From contig NZ_VJVW01000002.1 in NCBI RefSeq assembly GCF_009735585.1, positions 762,210 to 826,209 on the forward strand: 64,000 nt of DNA. The letters run 5' to 3'. Positions 18,382 to 28,147 of this stretch are shown here, piece after piece; the first letter of the stretch is position 1; each line of letters begins with the position of its first letter. The stretch comes from Christiangramia aestuarii (GTDB lineage: Bacteria > Bacteroidota > Bacteroidia > Flavobacteriales > Flavobacteriaceae). The position numbers and the translations under genes were made by a program. The notes beneath the pieces are model-generated. The model saw only the letters and a program-made list of their open reading frames with translations. It had not been told where the DNA came from and did no database searches.

Positions 18382-19767
18382 TTAGACCTTCTTCAGCTCC
18401 CTTAGATTATTTTCAAAAACATATTTCCCAAGCTCCTTTCCCTGTCTTTCTCCAACCTCTATAGCGTGTCTAAAATGATAGCCGATATAGATCCTGGAAA
18501 TAGCGGTCTCATAAGACATTTGAGAAAAGCTATTGATATGCCGTTCAACTCCGGGTAAATAATACGGACTGGTCACTTCCAGATCTATATGATCAGAATT
18601 GAAATATGCTTTAAAGACCGCTGCAGCAGCACCTCCGGCATAAGCATGGGTAGAAGGATATTCTGCTGTTGGAGGAGTAAAGAAACTAGAGGTCCAGTTT
18701 ACGTCTCCTACTGTTGCCTCCACCCCATCTGAGTCTCCAGTCCTAATAGCTGTAACTGGTCTCCAGAACCTGTATTGGGCCTTTCCTTCAAAAGAAGCGA
18801 TATAGGCATCAATGACGGCCATTTCTACCAAGCCAAGTAACCTTGCAGCCTCCCAGCCATCAAGCTTTCTTTTTTCTATAAGGCTCCTGGCTAACCTGTT
18901 CATCGAACTGGCATTACTCTCTATCCAGAAGGCACCAATTTCGGTCTGTTCTTCTGTTCTTGCAGGGCAATCTTCACATCCAAGGGCTTTTGTCTCGTTG
19001 TAATCCTTCAGATACTCAGCCGAATCTAATGAATAAGGTTCTTCATCCAGGAACTGATCTGACGATTCTATACCAAAAGGGGTAAGGTCGCCCATATTAA
19101 AAGCGTAAGCAGCATTCGCCGGCCAGAATGGTCCCGGCCCAACAAAAGGTTCATAATCTACCCTGTATTCTCCGGGCTGGGTTCCTCCGATATAGGTTTG
19201 GAAGGTCAGCGGAAAATCCCCCGCTCTTTCTGCAAGCACCGCTGCAGCCGCGGCCTTTCCAATATCAATCCCACGGGTCTTGAGCTCTGAATCTTCCAGT
19301 CCTGAGAGAATTGCATCTAATCTACCATTCGCAGCTGCTGCAGAGGCAGGAAACAACTGAATTATCATATCCCTGGCTGCCTGCGAAACTGCAGCATCTG
19401 CTATGGTATGTATATTCTTTTTGGTAATTCCACTTGCATCTGTACTCGAATTATCAAGCGCATAGGTTTCATATTTTGGAACCACATTATTTAAAGCATC
19501 GTGCATGGCCAGGGTAACCATGGCATAGATCTTAGATTCTGCCGGCAGTGGCATTCTATCGTCAATAGACTGGCTGAATAGCTCGCTCCATTGAACGACC
19601 ACCTCACTGCTGTAGGAATTGATCATTCCGTTATTGAAGTTCTGGATTGCCTTGGCATCGGCAGAGTTCGGTAAGTCTGGGTCTGTAGAATCTAACTGAT
19701 CCTTTTCACAGGACCCCAGGCCAAAAAGGATGATAAGTCCTCCTAAAAATTTTAAAGTTGTTTTCAT
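18382..19767 (-). CDS. Vanadium-dependent haloperoxidase / PAP2-like lipoprotein (intact active site)
   Basis: A 461-residue lipoprotein with signal peptide and lipobox GLGSC (Cys20). The PAP2/vanadium chloroperoxidase core lies in residues about 320-445. Its oxyanion-binding pattern is complete: KxxxRFWRP near residue 320, PSTHAYAGG with His374 as the acid-base, and SRIYIGYH with Arg425 and His431, the expected vanadate or phosphate ligand. Whether it halogenates or dephosphorylates cannot be told from sequence. It is the second of a tandem pair with the gene at 20028-21413 and has its own terminator; an AraC regulator lies upstream of the pair. Confidence 0.87.
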   Translation of the reverse strand: MKTTLKFLGGLIILFGLGSCEKDQLDSTDPDLPNSADAKAIQNFNNGMINSYSSEVVVQWSELFSQSIDDRMPLPAESKIYAMVTLAMHDALNNVVPKYETYALDNSSTDASGITKKNIHTIADAAVSQAARDMIIQLFPASAAAANGRLDAILSGLEDSELKTRGIDIGKAAAAAVLAERAGDFPLTFQTYIGGTQPGEYRVDYEPFVGPGPFWPANAAYAFNMGDLTPFGIESSDQFLDEEPYSLDSAEYLKDYNETKALGCEDCPARTEEQTEIGAFWIESNASSMNRLARSLIEKRKLDGWEAARLLGLVEMAVIDAYIASFEGKAQYRFWRPVTAIRTGDSDGVEATVGDVNWTSSFFTPPTAEYPSTHAYAGGAAAAVFKAYFNSDHIDLEVTSPYYLPGVERHINSFSQMSYETAISRIYIGYHFRHAIEVGERQGKELGKYVFENNLRELKKV

Positions 19768-19971
19768 GATTAATGATTTAATTAAACAATTAGTATGACA
19801 ACGCAGGGATTAATACCATAAAATTGAAGATTTTCCTTCACCGGGTGGTGGTATAAAAACGACATAAAAATGGTCTTTCGGTGTTGCAGGCAGGACGCAA
19901 TATTGCAGAGTTTGGGCTAAATCAAATTCAAAAATTGAAGTGATTTTAATCCCAGCCAAGCTTAATAGAAA

Positions 19972-20007
19972 TAAAAAAAGGTCCGACCGGGATTAGGGTC
20001 GAACCTT
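19972..20007 (-). terminator. Intrinsic terminator of the second haloperoxidase-like gene
   Basis: Minus-strand stem AGGTTCGACC/GGTCGGACCT with one mismatch (19979-20007), then seven Ts. It lies between the tandem copies, so each copy is probably its own transcription unit. Confidence 0.82.
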
Positions 20008-20027
20008 TGGTGCAGAGTTTAGAGTAA

Positions 20028-21413
20028 CTAGATCTTCTTAAGTTCTCTTAGATTATTTTCAAAAACGTATTTCCCTAATTTTCTGCCGTGCTTTTCGCCA
20101 ATTTCTGTTCCATACCTAAACTCGTGCCCAAGGTAGATTCCGTAAATCCCTTTTTCATGGGCCATATCTGAAAAGGTCTTAAGATGCCTGGTCACCCCGG
20201 GTGAGGTATATGGACTGGTAACATCCATATTCAACTGGTCACTATGGAAGAATGATCTTAAAATTTCGGCTACTGCTCCTCCACTATAAGCAGAAGTTTG
20301 CGGAAATTGCGGGTTAGGTGGGGTTGGCAGTACAGAAGTCCAGGAAGCATCTCCTGCAGTGGCATCATTTCCATCGGCATCTGCAGCCCTGATAGCCGTA
20401 ACGGGACGCCAGTATTTAAAGTGCCACTTCTCTTTAAATGAAGCAATATAAGCGTCCATTACAGACATTTGTACAAGCCCGGCTAACCTGGCAGCCTCCC
20501 AGCCATCCAGCTTCCTCTCTGCGATCAAACTCCTGGTAAGCCTGTTCATTGCACTGGAAGAGGTTTCTACCCAGAACAAGCCTATTTCAGTTTGTTCTGC
20601 TGTTCTCGTGGGGCAGGCCAGACAACCCAGCAGTTTCACTTCGTTAAAATCTGCCGCATAGGCGCTTGAAGTAACAGGATAAGGCGCTTCCTCTATAAAC
20701 TGATCTGCAGATTCTATTCCGAAGGGCTCAAGCTCCCCTATATTCTGCCCGAATACGGCATTATTAGGCCAGATTGGATTAGCTACAGCATAAGGCATAT
20801 AGTTGGCCTGATATTCCCCGGGTGCAGAACCCTCGGTATAGGATGACCAACCAAGTGGAAAATCACCAGATCTTTTAGCAATTACCGCTGCCGCGGCGGC
20901 ACTTCCAATAGCCACCCCTCTATCCCTGAGATCTGATTCTTCGATTCCTGAAAGTATCTCTCCAAGCCTGGCATTGGCAGCAGCTGCTGAAGGCGGGAAT
21001 AATTGTACCAGCATATCTCTTGCGGCCTGGGAAACCGCGGCATCTGCTATAGACTTGATGTTCTTTTTGGAGATACCACTGGCATCTACCCCGGAGTTAT
21101 CAAGGCCATAGGTTTCATATTTTGGAACCACGTTGTTGAGGGCGTCGTGAATCGCCAGGCCTATCATGGCGTAAATACGCACTTCTAAGGGTTGTGGTAA
21201 ACGCTGATCTAAATTCTGGCTGGTTATTTCGTACCACTGCAAAACTACTTCGTTGCTGTAAGAATTGATCATTCCGTTATTGAAGTTCTGGATCGCCTTG
21301 GCATCTGCCGAAAAAGACAGGTTTGTATCCCCAGGTTCTATTGCATCTTTTTCACAGCTCCCCAGAACGAACAGGATCATAAATCCTCCTAAAAATCTTA
21401 ATGTTGTTTCCAT
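20028..21413 (-). CDS. Haloperoxidase/PAP2-like lipoprotein paralogue with degenerate active site
   Basis: A 461-residue tandem paralogue of the gene at 18382-19767, the same length and closely similar throughout, including the lipobox (Cys20) and the end KLGKYVFENNLRELKKI. The three catalytic motifs have changed: PSTH is PQTS (His374 to Ser), Arg425 is Gly, and His431, the vanadate ligand position, is Glu in IYLGHEFR. The WRPVTAIR block is kept. Fold and export appear intact, so I infer a pseudoenzyme with a binding or accessory role, or a different activity. The upstream 60 bases also resemble those of the first copy, so the duplication included the control region. Confidence 0.88.
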   Translation of the reverse strand: METTLRFLGGFMILFVLGSCEKDAIEPGDTNLSFSADAKAIQNFNNGMINSYSNEVVLQWYEITSQNLDQRLPQPLEVRIYAMIGLAIHDALNNVVPKYETYGLDNSGVDASGISKKNIKSIADAAVSQAARDMLVQLFPPSAAAANARLGEILSGIEESDLRDRGVAIGSAAAAAVIAKRSGDFPLGWSSYTEGSAPGEYQANYMPYAVANPIWPNNAVFGQNIGELEPFGIESADQFIEEAPYPVTSSAYAADFNEVKLLGCLACPTRTAEQTEIGLFWVETSSSAMNRLTRSLIAERKLDGWEAARLAGLVQMSVMDAYIASFKEKWHFKYWRPVTAIRAADADGNDATAGDASWTSVLPTPPNPQFPQTSAYSGGAVAEILRSFFHSDQLNMDVTSPYTSPGVTRHLKTFSDMAHEKGIYGIYLGHEFRYGTEIGEKHGRKLGKYVFENNLRELKKI

Positions 21414-21526
21414 GATTAATGAATTAATTAAACAAATAGTGTGACAACGCAGGGATTGACCTTATAAATTTGGTAGATTTCACGGGATATATGGTGGTAA
21501 GAAACCGACATTCTGTAGGCCATTTT

Positions 21527-22354
21527 TTAGGTTAATCCAAGCACTCGTTCCAGAGATCTCGATTCTTCGTTAAGAAAATTCCTGGGAGTGGTGCCGGCAA
21601 AATCCTTATAATCTTTCACCAGGTGCTGGTAATCGTGATAACCACAGTAAAGGGATACATCAAGCCAGTTTGGACAAAGGTCCCGAAGAGTCATCTGATA
21701 GGATTGATTGAATCTTGAGATCCTCGAAAAAGTTTTAGGGCTCACCCCTATATATTCATTCGATTTTCTTTCGAACTGCCTGGGAGACCAGCAGGCTTCC
21801 CGGGAAAGATATTCAAGACTATATTTCCTGCTATTCTGGGCGATAAGTTCAAAAACTTTGTCGGAGGGCCTTTTATTGATCTTTGGATTGCGGATAAGCT
21901 CCAGGAGAAATGTTTCCAGGAGCCGGATCATCTCCTCGTAGCAATCTGTTCCGCTTAAACTGTTATTCAATTCACGTGCTCTTCTCGGGTAAATTGATTC
22001 CAGATCTATAAAACTGTTAGTTAATAGATAAAATGGAATACCCGTTAGCCGGTGAAGAGCTCCTGGCTTGAATCCTACCGAAAGGAGCAAGAAATCATTT
22101 TCCAGGCTGCTACGGTCTATCCTATGAGTAAACTGCCCTACCAGGACCGATCTGGGTCTCTTTATTTCTTTATTCTCTTCGGAATCATTGTCAATTTCTG
22201 CACCTCGCGGATAAAAAACCATGCATTGTTCAGGCTGTGGCGGATAGGGCTTGGGAAAAACCTCTAGATTAGGTGGAATCACAAAATGACTTATCCGGTA
22301 CAGGCTGACGTAATCCTGTAAAGCAGATGAAGGATAAACACTTTTGAAAATCAT
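21527..22354 (-). CDS. AraC-family transcriptional regulator (DUF6597-type N-terminus)
   Basis: A 275-residue DNA-binding regulator. Residues about 1-155 resemble the DUF6597 sensor domain (YVSLYRISHFV, then MVFYPRGAEI). Residues about 165-265 are the double helix-turn-helix of AraC proteins, with YLSREACWSPRQFERKSNEY as the first HTH and LDVSLYCGYHDYQHLVKDYK as the second, ending AGTTPRNFL. It lies 113 bases upstream of the haloperoxidase pair on the same strand, so it is a candidate regulator of that pair; this is inferred from position only. Confidence 0.92.
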   Translation of the reverse strand: MIFKSVYPSSALQDYVSLYRISHFVIPPNLEVFPKPYPPQPEQCMVFYPRGAEIDNDSEENKEIKRPRSVLVGQFTHRIDRSSLENDFLLLSVGFKPGALHRLTGIPFYLLTNSFIDLESIYPRRARELNNSLSGTDCYEEMIRLLETFLLELIRNPKINKRPSDKVFELIAQNSRKYSLEYLSREACWSPRQFERKSNEYIGVSPKTFSRISRFNQSYQMTLRDLCPNWLDVSLYCGYHDYQHLVKDYKDFAGTTPRNFLNEESRSLERVLGLT

Positions 22355-22641
22355 TTCCAGACCTGGTCATTTCAACACCAGTATTTTCAGTATAAAATTA
22401 ATTAAAAACCAGATTCACAGGCAAATACCAATTGTTAATTATCTATCATATTTTACTGAAAAACAGTTCTTTACAAATTTATCCTTATTGGTAAATTAGT
22501 TTCAAAGTAAGAGTATTCTAAGGCTGTAATGTCCTATAAAAAAGTACTGAAAGTGACCTGAAAATAGCCGATTGACTACTAAGCTTTGCTTTGTAATTCA
22601 AAATAATTGTTTCTTTGCTAAAAGTTTTCAGTTTTTAGCTT

Positions 22642-24246
22642 ATGAACAAAAGGATTCCCGGATTCGTAATCGTATTGGTCTTGATTCTTACCATGGTGCA
22701 ATGTGCCAAAAAGGGGATGCCAGAGGGAGGTCCCATAGATGAGGAACCGCCAAAATTCTTAAGGGCAAATCCCGAAAACTATTCTACCAACTTCGATGAG
22801 GACGAAATCCGTATTTATTTTGATGAGTATATCAAGCTGGATAAACCTCAGCAACAGATAATTATTTCGCCTCCCATGGACCCGAAACCGAATATCATGC
22901 CCCTGGGAACCGCCAGGAAAGATATCAAGATCGAAATTTTCGACACCCTGGAAGAAAATACCACCTATACCATCAATTTTGGCCGAAGCATAGTAGATAA
23001 TAATGAATCCAATCCCTACGATTATTTCAAATATATTTTTTCGACCGGGAACTATATAGATTCATTAATGGTCACCGGAACTGTTAAGGATGCTAAATTA
23101 AAGGCTCCCTCAGAACCGGTATCGGTCATGCTTTACGAAATAGATTCCAGCTTTACAGATTCTATTGTTTACAAGAAAACCCCGAGATACGTTACCTATT
23201 CCCAGGATTCTACCTTCACCTTTTCACTGGAGAATCTAAAGGCCGGTACTTATCGCATGGTGGGGATCATGGATAAAAACGATAATTACCTGTTCAATCC
23301 TAAAAAGGAAAAAATAGGCTTTATTGCAGATAATGTGACCATCCCGACAGACAGCACTTATGAGATCGTTGTTTTTAAGGAAGAACTGGAATTTGAACCT
23401 AAGCGGCCGGCCTATTTCAAAGGCAACCAGATCTTATTTGGATATGAAGGTTCTCCTGAGCTGGACAGCCTTAGCATAAATCTTCTTACGCCGAAACCGG
23501 AAGGATTTACTTCCCGCATCGTTAAAGATCCCAAAACCGATAGTCTTTATTATTGGTATAATAAGCAACCGGAAACCGACAGCCTGAGCTTTGAAATTAA
23601 AACCCCTAGAACCAGGGATACCTTATTTGTGAGGCTGGGTACTCTGGATAGGGATTCCTTAAGCGTAAATGCGGAAACAGGCGGCATCAGCAAAGATTTT
23701 AAATTCAAGGCCAACACCCCGATCGTGGACCATAAGAAAGAATTCATCTCTATAATGGATAAGGACTCCACCGCGGTAGATTTCACCACAGAATTTTATC
23801 CGCTAAAGAATGAAGTGGTACTGAAATTCGACAAGACACCAGACAATATTTACGAGGTGACCGCCCTGCCGGGAGCCATCACAGACCTTTTCGAGGAGAC
23901 CAACGATACACTGATAAATAGCCTACGGACCAAAAAACTGGCAGATTACGGAACCATTATCCTGAATATCCAGAATCTCGAAAGCTTTCCCGTGATCGTA
24001 CAGTTAACCGATACCAAAGGCGAGGTGATCGAAGAGCAATACTCAGAAGGTTCCAGCAGCTTCCGCTTCAGATTTCTGAATCCAGGGAACTTCCTGGTAA
24101 GAGTGATCCAGGACAAGAATGAGAACAGGAAATGGGATACCGGCGACTACCTTAAGCAGCGACAGCCCGAAAAGATCAGGTATTTTTCAGATACCCTGGA
24201 AGTAAGAGCCAACTGGGATATCAACGAGTCTATTCGTCTAGACTAA
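22642..24246 (+). CDS. Ig-like (SbsA-type) domain lipoprotein
   Basis: A 534-residue envelope lipoprotein with signal peptide and lipobox MVQC (Cys21). Residues about 35-130 form an SbsA-like Ig domain, with PPKFLRANPENYS and the TTYTINFGRSIVDNN strand. Later beta-sandwich segments include LKAGTYRMVGIMDKNDNYLF near residue 200 and the similar NPGNFLVRVIQDKNENRKWD near 490; the second is typical of the family C-terminus. Function is unknown, possibly surface or gliding-related. It overlaps the convergent omega-amidase gene by 17 bases. Confidence 0.85.
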   Translation: MNKRIPGFVIVLVLILTMVQCAKKGMPEGGPIDEEPPKFLRANPENYSTNFDEDEIRIYFDEYIKLDKPQQQIIISPPMDPKPNIMPLGTARKDIKIEIFDTLEENTTYTINFGRSIVDNNESNPYDYFKYIFSTGNYIDSLMVTGTVKDAKLKAPSEPVSVMLYEIDSSFTDSIVYKKTPRYVTYSQDSTFTFSLENLKAGTYRMVGIMDKNDNYLFNPKKEKIGFIADNVTIPTDSTYEIVVFKEELEFEPKRPAYFKGNQILFGYEGSPELDSLSINLLTPKPEGFTSRIVKDPKTDSLYYWYNKQPETDSLSFEIKTPRTRDTLFVRLGTLDRDSLSVNAETGGISKDFKFKANTPIVDHKKEFISIMDKDSTAVDFTTEFYPLKNEVVLKFDKTPDNIYEVTALPGAITDLFEETNDTLINSLRTKKLADYGTIILNIQNLESFPVIVQLTDTKGEVIEEQYSEGSSSFRFRFLNPGNFLVRVIQDKNENRKWDTGDYLKQRQPEKIRYFSDTLEVRANWDINESIRLD

Positions 24247-25012
24247 ATTTATCACGGTCCTGCAGGAATTTCATCTTGCTCCTGGTTTCCAGCATGCTTT
24301 GCCTGTCCAGGCTTAGTTCTGCCGTGAATTCATCTTCCCTGTTCAGCTCGGTTAGAGGTTTTCCCAGGGAATCATAGGCTATGGAATGCCCGTTATAGAC
24401 ATATCCATCCCCGTCTTTCCCGGTCCTGTTAAGCCCCACACAGTAAGCCATATTTTCTATAGCGCGAGCCTTTAATAGGGCATCCCAGGCTTCGACCCTT
24501 TTCTGCGGCCAGTTGGCAACATAGATTAGCAGGTCGTAATCTACCGTATTTCTTGCCCAGACAGGGAATCTAAGATCATAACATACCAGTGGACATATCT
24601 TCCAGCCTTTATAATCCACGATTAGACGTTCTTTACCGCCGGTGTAGGTCTCATCTTCCTTGGCCAGGGTAAAAGTGTGGCGTTTATCATAAAGTTTATA
24701 ACTGCCATCTGGAAATACGAAGAAAAGGCGGTTATAATATTTTCCGTTTTCAGTAATGATCACGCTCCCGGTGATCGCACTATCTTTAATCCTGGCATTT
24801 TCACGCAGCCAGGCCAGGGTCTCGGCCTCGGTCTCTTCGGCAAGGTTTTCGGCATTCATACTAAAGCCCGTGGTGAACATTTCCGGAAGAATAATAAGCT
24901 CAACCTCATTGGAGATCTCGTTGATCTTCTCAGAAAAAAGTTTACGATTCGCTTCAGCATCTTCCCATTTAAGGTCTGGCTGAATAAAAGCTATGTTTAG
25001 TTTTTCGCTCAT
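24230..25012 (-). CDS. Omega-amidase YafV-type nitrilase-family hydrolase
   Basis: A C-N hydrolase of about 260 residues that probably hydrolyses alpha-keto acid amides such as alpha-ketoglutaramate, a repair and salvage step linked to transamination. The catalytic triad is visible: Glu44 in LPEMFTTGFSM, Lys in LYDKRHTFTL and Cys in CPLVCYDLRFPVWAR. The start is set at the ATG at 25012 (MSEKLNIAF); an in-frame start five codons upstream is less likely. Its 3' end overlaps the Ig-like lipoprotein gene on the other strand. Confidence 0.92.
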   Translation of the reverse strand: MSEKLNIAFIQPDLKWEDAEANRKLFSEKINEISNEVELIILPEMFTTGFSMNAENLAEETEAETLAWLRENARIKDSAITGSVIITENGKYYNRLFFVFPDGSYKLYDKRHTFTLAKEDETYTGGKERLIVDYKGWKICPLVCYDLRFPVWARNTVDYDLLIYVANWPQKRVEAWDALLKARAIENMAYCVGLNRTGKDGDGYVYNGHSIAYDSLGKPLTELNREDEFTAELSLDRQSMLETRSKMKFLQDRDKFSLDE

Positions 25013-25116
25013 ATTCAAAAATATCAAATTTGAAGGAGCAATGCCAAATGCATGTTAAATGATTGGACAAAACAAGCCGAATAAATAGTTTTAATGAAGC
25101 TAAAAAAGAACATATT

Positions 25117-25620
25117 ATGAGCGTGAGTACTTTTCTAAAGAAGGATAACTATATGTCTAATACCAGCCGCAGCCTTATCTCGGGCTTCGTTGGCGGGCTT
25201 GCCGGCTCTGCCGTAAAAAGCCTTATTGAACAGTTTCTCCCGGTTAGAAAAATTGAACAACGCTCTGCCCAGATCAAGATCGTGGACGACCTTTCCACCA
25301 AGATCACCGGGACGCCCATAAGCACCCAAAACGAAGCTATTGCTGAACAACTGGTAAACCTGCCTGTAGGAGGTTCACTAGGCGCTGCCTATGGCTACGG
25401 AAAAAAGGATCGCTTAGGTCTAAGGCCGACGGACGGGGTTATTTTTGGCGCTACCACCTGGGCCTCTACCCACGAGACCTCGCTACCTATTCTCGGGCTG
25501 GAACCCAAACCTACAGATGTACCAGTTAGGATGCAGTTCAATGAACTTTTCGCCCATGTGGCCTTTGGACTAACCACCGAGCTGGTAAGGCATTACCTCG
25601 AAAAACAACTAAGGGAATAA
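25117..25620 (+). CDS. DUF1440/YagU-like membrane protein
   Basis: About 167 residues from the ATG at 25117; an upstream TTG at 25063 would add 18 residues of poor composition, and a later ATG at 25153 is also possible. Glycine-rich helical segments (LISGFVGGLAGSAVKSLI, then GGSLGAAYGYG and GVIFGATTWASTHE) suggest a small inner membrane protein of the DUF1440 family, for which an acid-stress role has been proposed in Escherichia coli. It ends one base before the convergent helicase gene, leaving no room for a terminator. Confidence 0.7.
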   Translation: MSVSTFLKKDNYMSNTSRSLISGFVGGLAGSAVKSLIEQFLPVRKIEQRSAQIKIVDDLSTKITGTPISTQNEAIAEQLVNLPVGGSLGAAYGYGKKDRLGLRPTDGVIFGATTWASTHETSLPILGLEPKPTDVPVRMQFNELFAHVAFGLTTELVRHYLEKQLRE

Positions 25621-28089
25621 TCACTTCTCCAGCTGTTCCAGCATCCTCTTTATCCTGTCTTCAATTTTTTCTGAAGAAAGCTTTTCCCTTAACCTGTCGG
25701 TAATTATCGGGAAGGAAAAGGGAGTTGGTTTTTCACATTTTCTCCAGACGATCTTCTGAGCAGCGATCCGTTCCAGCGAAAGTCTTAAACGGCCTTCTTC
25801 CAGCTGGTGTTCAAAAGTTTCCCGGAACGCCTGCTGATATAAAAGATTATCATCTTCATAGTCCCTGAAAACGCTGAAAAGCAGTTGCGAATTAGACTGA
25901 AGATGCTTGCTTTTTACCAGTTTGTTGGGATAACCGGTAAATACGAGGCCTGAAACCACGGCAATATCACGGAATTTGCGCCGCGCCATTTCGGTTGCGT
26001 TCAGACTCTTATAGAGATCGTCCATTAAATATTCTGAAGTAAAAAGGTTATTATCCAGTACCTGCTGCATATCTATCTCTTGATCTGATAGTAATTCGAA
26101 ACCATAATCATTGAAGGCTATGGAAAAACTGATGGGCGACAGTAGACTTATACGGTAAGCCAGCAGGCTTCCCAGGGCTTCATGCACGAACCGGCCTTCG
26201 AACGGGTAAAAAATAGCGTGGTAACCTTCCCGGGTTTTGAAAGTCTCTATCAGGAATTCATCGCTTTTAGGGATGATGGATTCCTTTTGCTGTCTTTCAA
26301 ATATGGGCTTCAGAGAGATTAGTTCTCGTGAAGTTTCCCTGCGCTCCTCCAGAGTTGCGGCATTATACATTTCTTCCCTAAGCAGTTCACTCATCTGCGC
26401 TGAAAAGGTCATCCTGCCACCCATCCAGCTGGGAACCTTGGAAGTCTTTTTTGATGACTTTTTTACCAGTACCTGCATGTTCTTTATTCTCACCAGCTCC
26501 AGGTTCCTGCCCGCAAAGGTGAACACATCGCCGGGATTTAGCTTGGAAATGAACCACTCTTCGATGGTTCCTATATAACCGCCTTTCATATATTTAACGC
26601 TCAGCATGGCATCACTTACAATGGTCCCTATCTGAAGCCTGTGTCGCATGGCCACCCCGCGTTTGTTGATCTTGAACCTGCCATCCTCCTCAATTTCCAC
26701 TTTTTTGTACTCATCGTAAGCCTGCAGGCTCTGGCTCCCCTTGGTAATAAAATTCAGGATCCAAAGCCATTCTTCCTCGGTAATTCCCTGGAAGCAGAAG
26801 GTCGAAGCGATCTCGGGAAAAATCTCTTTAGGATAGAACCCATCTGAAACCGCTAGGGTATTAAGGTATTGTACCAGCACATCATAGCTCATCAAATATG
26901 GGACCCTGTCTTCCACCGCCTTCTTGACCACCGCTTTTTGCAGGGCAGAGGCTTCAATAAGCTCAATGGCATGGGTAGGCAGGAAATAGATAAGGCTTAC
27001 TTTTCCCGGTTGATGGCCGCTACGCCCTGCCCTTTGTAAAAACCTGGCCACACCTTTAGGTCCGCCTATCTGGACAATGGTTTCCACAGGAGCGAAATCC
27101 ACACCAAGGTCCAGGCTGGAAGTACAAACCACCGCCTTTAAACTCTCATTCCTTATCGCCTGCTCCACCCATAAACGGGTCTCCTTGTTTATACTTCCGT
27201 GGTGCATGGCCACCTCACCGGCAAATTCGGGATATTTGGCCATTAGCTTCTGAAACCAGATCTCGCATTGCGACCTGGTATTGGTAAAAAGTAAAGTGGT
27301 TCTTGAGCTTTTAATGATAGGCACAACCTCATCGATAAGATGCAAACCCAGGTGCCCCCTCCACGGAAATTTCTCCATTTTGTCTGGAATGATAGACTTC
27401 ACCTCGATCTTCTTATTGAGATTGGCCTTTACCATTACTGAATTCTTTAGGGCTTGAGAATTAGGCCCCAGCAAGACTTCCCTCGCCTGTTCCAGGTTAC
27501 CGATGGTTGCCGAGATCCCCCAGATACGCAGGTCTTTGGAAACAGTCTTAAGGCGGGATAATCCCAATTCTACCTGCACGCCTCTTTTTGAGCCCAGCAA
27601 TTCATGCCACTCATCTACCACCACGGCCTGTAAATTCTTGAACATTTTCTTATAGTCCTTGGAAGACAGCAGGAGGTGCAGACTTTCGGGAGTGGTAATA
27701 AGCAGGTCTGGCATGGATTTTTTCTGGGCGGCTCTTTCCTTCTGGGTGGTATCACCGGTCCTTATTCCAACCGATAAATGGGCTCCCATTCCTTCGGCAA
27801 ACCTTTTCGCTGCCTGTTCTATCTCTACTGAAAGCGCCCTTAAAGGTGTGATCCAGATCGCTTTTAATCCTTTTTTATGCTTGGTTTTATAGTCGGGATT
27901 TTTTTTAATGTAGTCTAACACAATGGGCACCCAAAGTCCATACGTCTTACCGCTACCGGTGGGCGCATTCAGCAAACCGTTCTTTTTCTGCAGGTAAGCT
28001 TTCCAGGTATCTTTCTGAAATTTGAATGGTTTCCAGTCATTTTCAGCAAACCAGGTTTCGGCGAGCTTTATAAGTTCAGCCCTGTTCAA
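25621..28089 (-). CDS. Ligase-associated DEXH-box DNA helicase (Lhr-like)
   Basis: An 822-residue superfamily 2 helicase of the type found beside ATP-dependent DNA ligases in bacteria. Walker A is NAPTGSGKTYGL near residue 38, motif II is VVDEWHELLGSKRG near 160, the SATIGN motif near 190 and the VI motif FLQRAGRSGHQPG near 360. The long C-terminal part matches the Lhr core and winged-helix region. With the ligase and exonuclease at 29986-32591 it forms a known DNA damage response set; the genes are separated here by two unrelated genes. Confidence 0.92.
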   Translation of the reverse strand: MNRAELIKLAETWFAENDWKPFKFQKDTWKAYLQKKNGLLNAPTGSGKTYGLWVPIVLDYIKKNPDYKTKHKKGLKAIWITPLRALSVEIEQAAKRFAEGMGAHLSVGIRTGDTTQKERAAQKKSMPDLLITTPESLHLLLSSKDYKKMFKNLQAVVVDEWHELLGSKRGVQVELGLSRLKTVSKDLRIWGISATIGNLEQAREVLLGPNSQALKNSVMVKANLNKKIEVKSIIPDKMEKFPWRGHLGLHLIDEVVPIIKSSRTTLLFTNTRSQCEIWFQKLMAKYPEFAGEVAMHHGSINKETRLWVEQAIRNESLKAVVCTSSLDLGVDFAPVETIVQIGGPKGVARFLQRAGRSGHQPGKVSLIYFLPTHAIELIEASALQKAVVKKAVEDRVPYLMSYDVLVQYLNTLAVSDGFYPKEIFPEIASTFCFQGITEEEWLWILNFITKGSQSLQAYDEYKKVEIEEDGRFKINKRGVAMRHRLQIGTIVSDAMLSVKYMKGGYIGTIEEWFISKLNPGDVFTFAGRNLELVRIKNMQVLVKKSSKKTSKVPSWMGGRMTFSAQMSELLREEMYNAATLEERRETSRELISLKPIFERQQKESIIPKSDEFLIETFKTREGYHAIFYPFEGRFVHEALGSLLAYRISLLSPISFSIAFNDYGFELLSDQEIDMQQVLDNNLFTSEYLMDDLYKSLNATEMARRKFRDIAVVSGLVFTGYPNKLVKSKHLQSNSQLLFSVFRDYEDDNLLYQQAFRETFEHQLEEGRLRLSLERIAAQKIVWRKCEKPTPFSFPIITDRLREKLSSEKIEDRIKRMLEQLEK

Positions 28090-28147
28090 AATCCAGAGGG
28101 TATTTTATTCATGATAAAACTTGGGTACATCTATAGTCAATGAGGCA

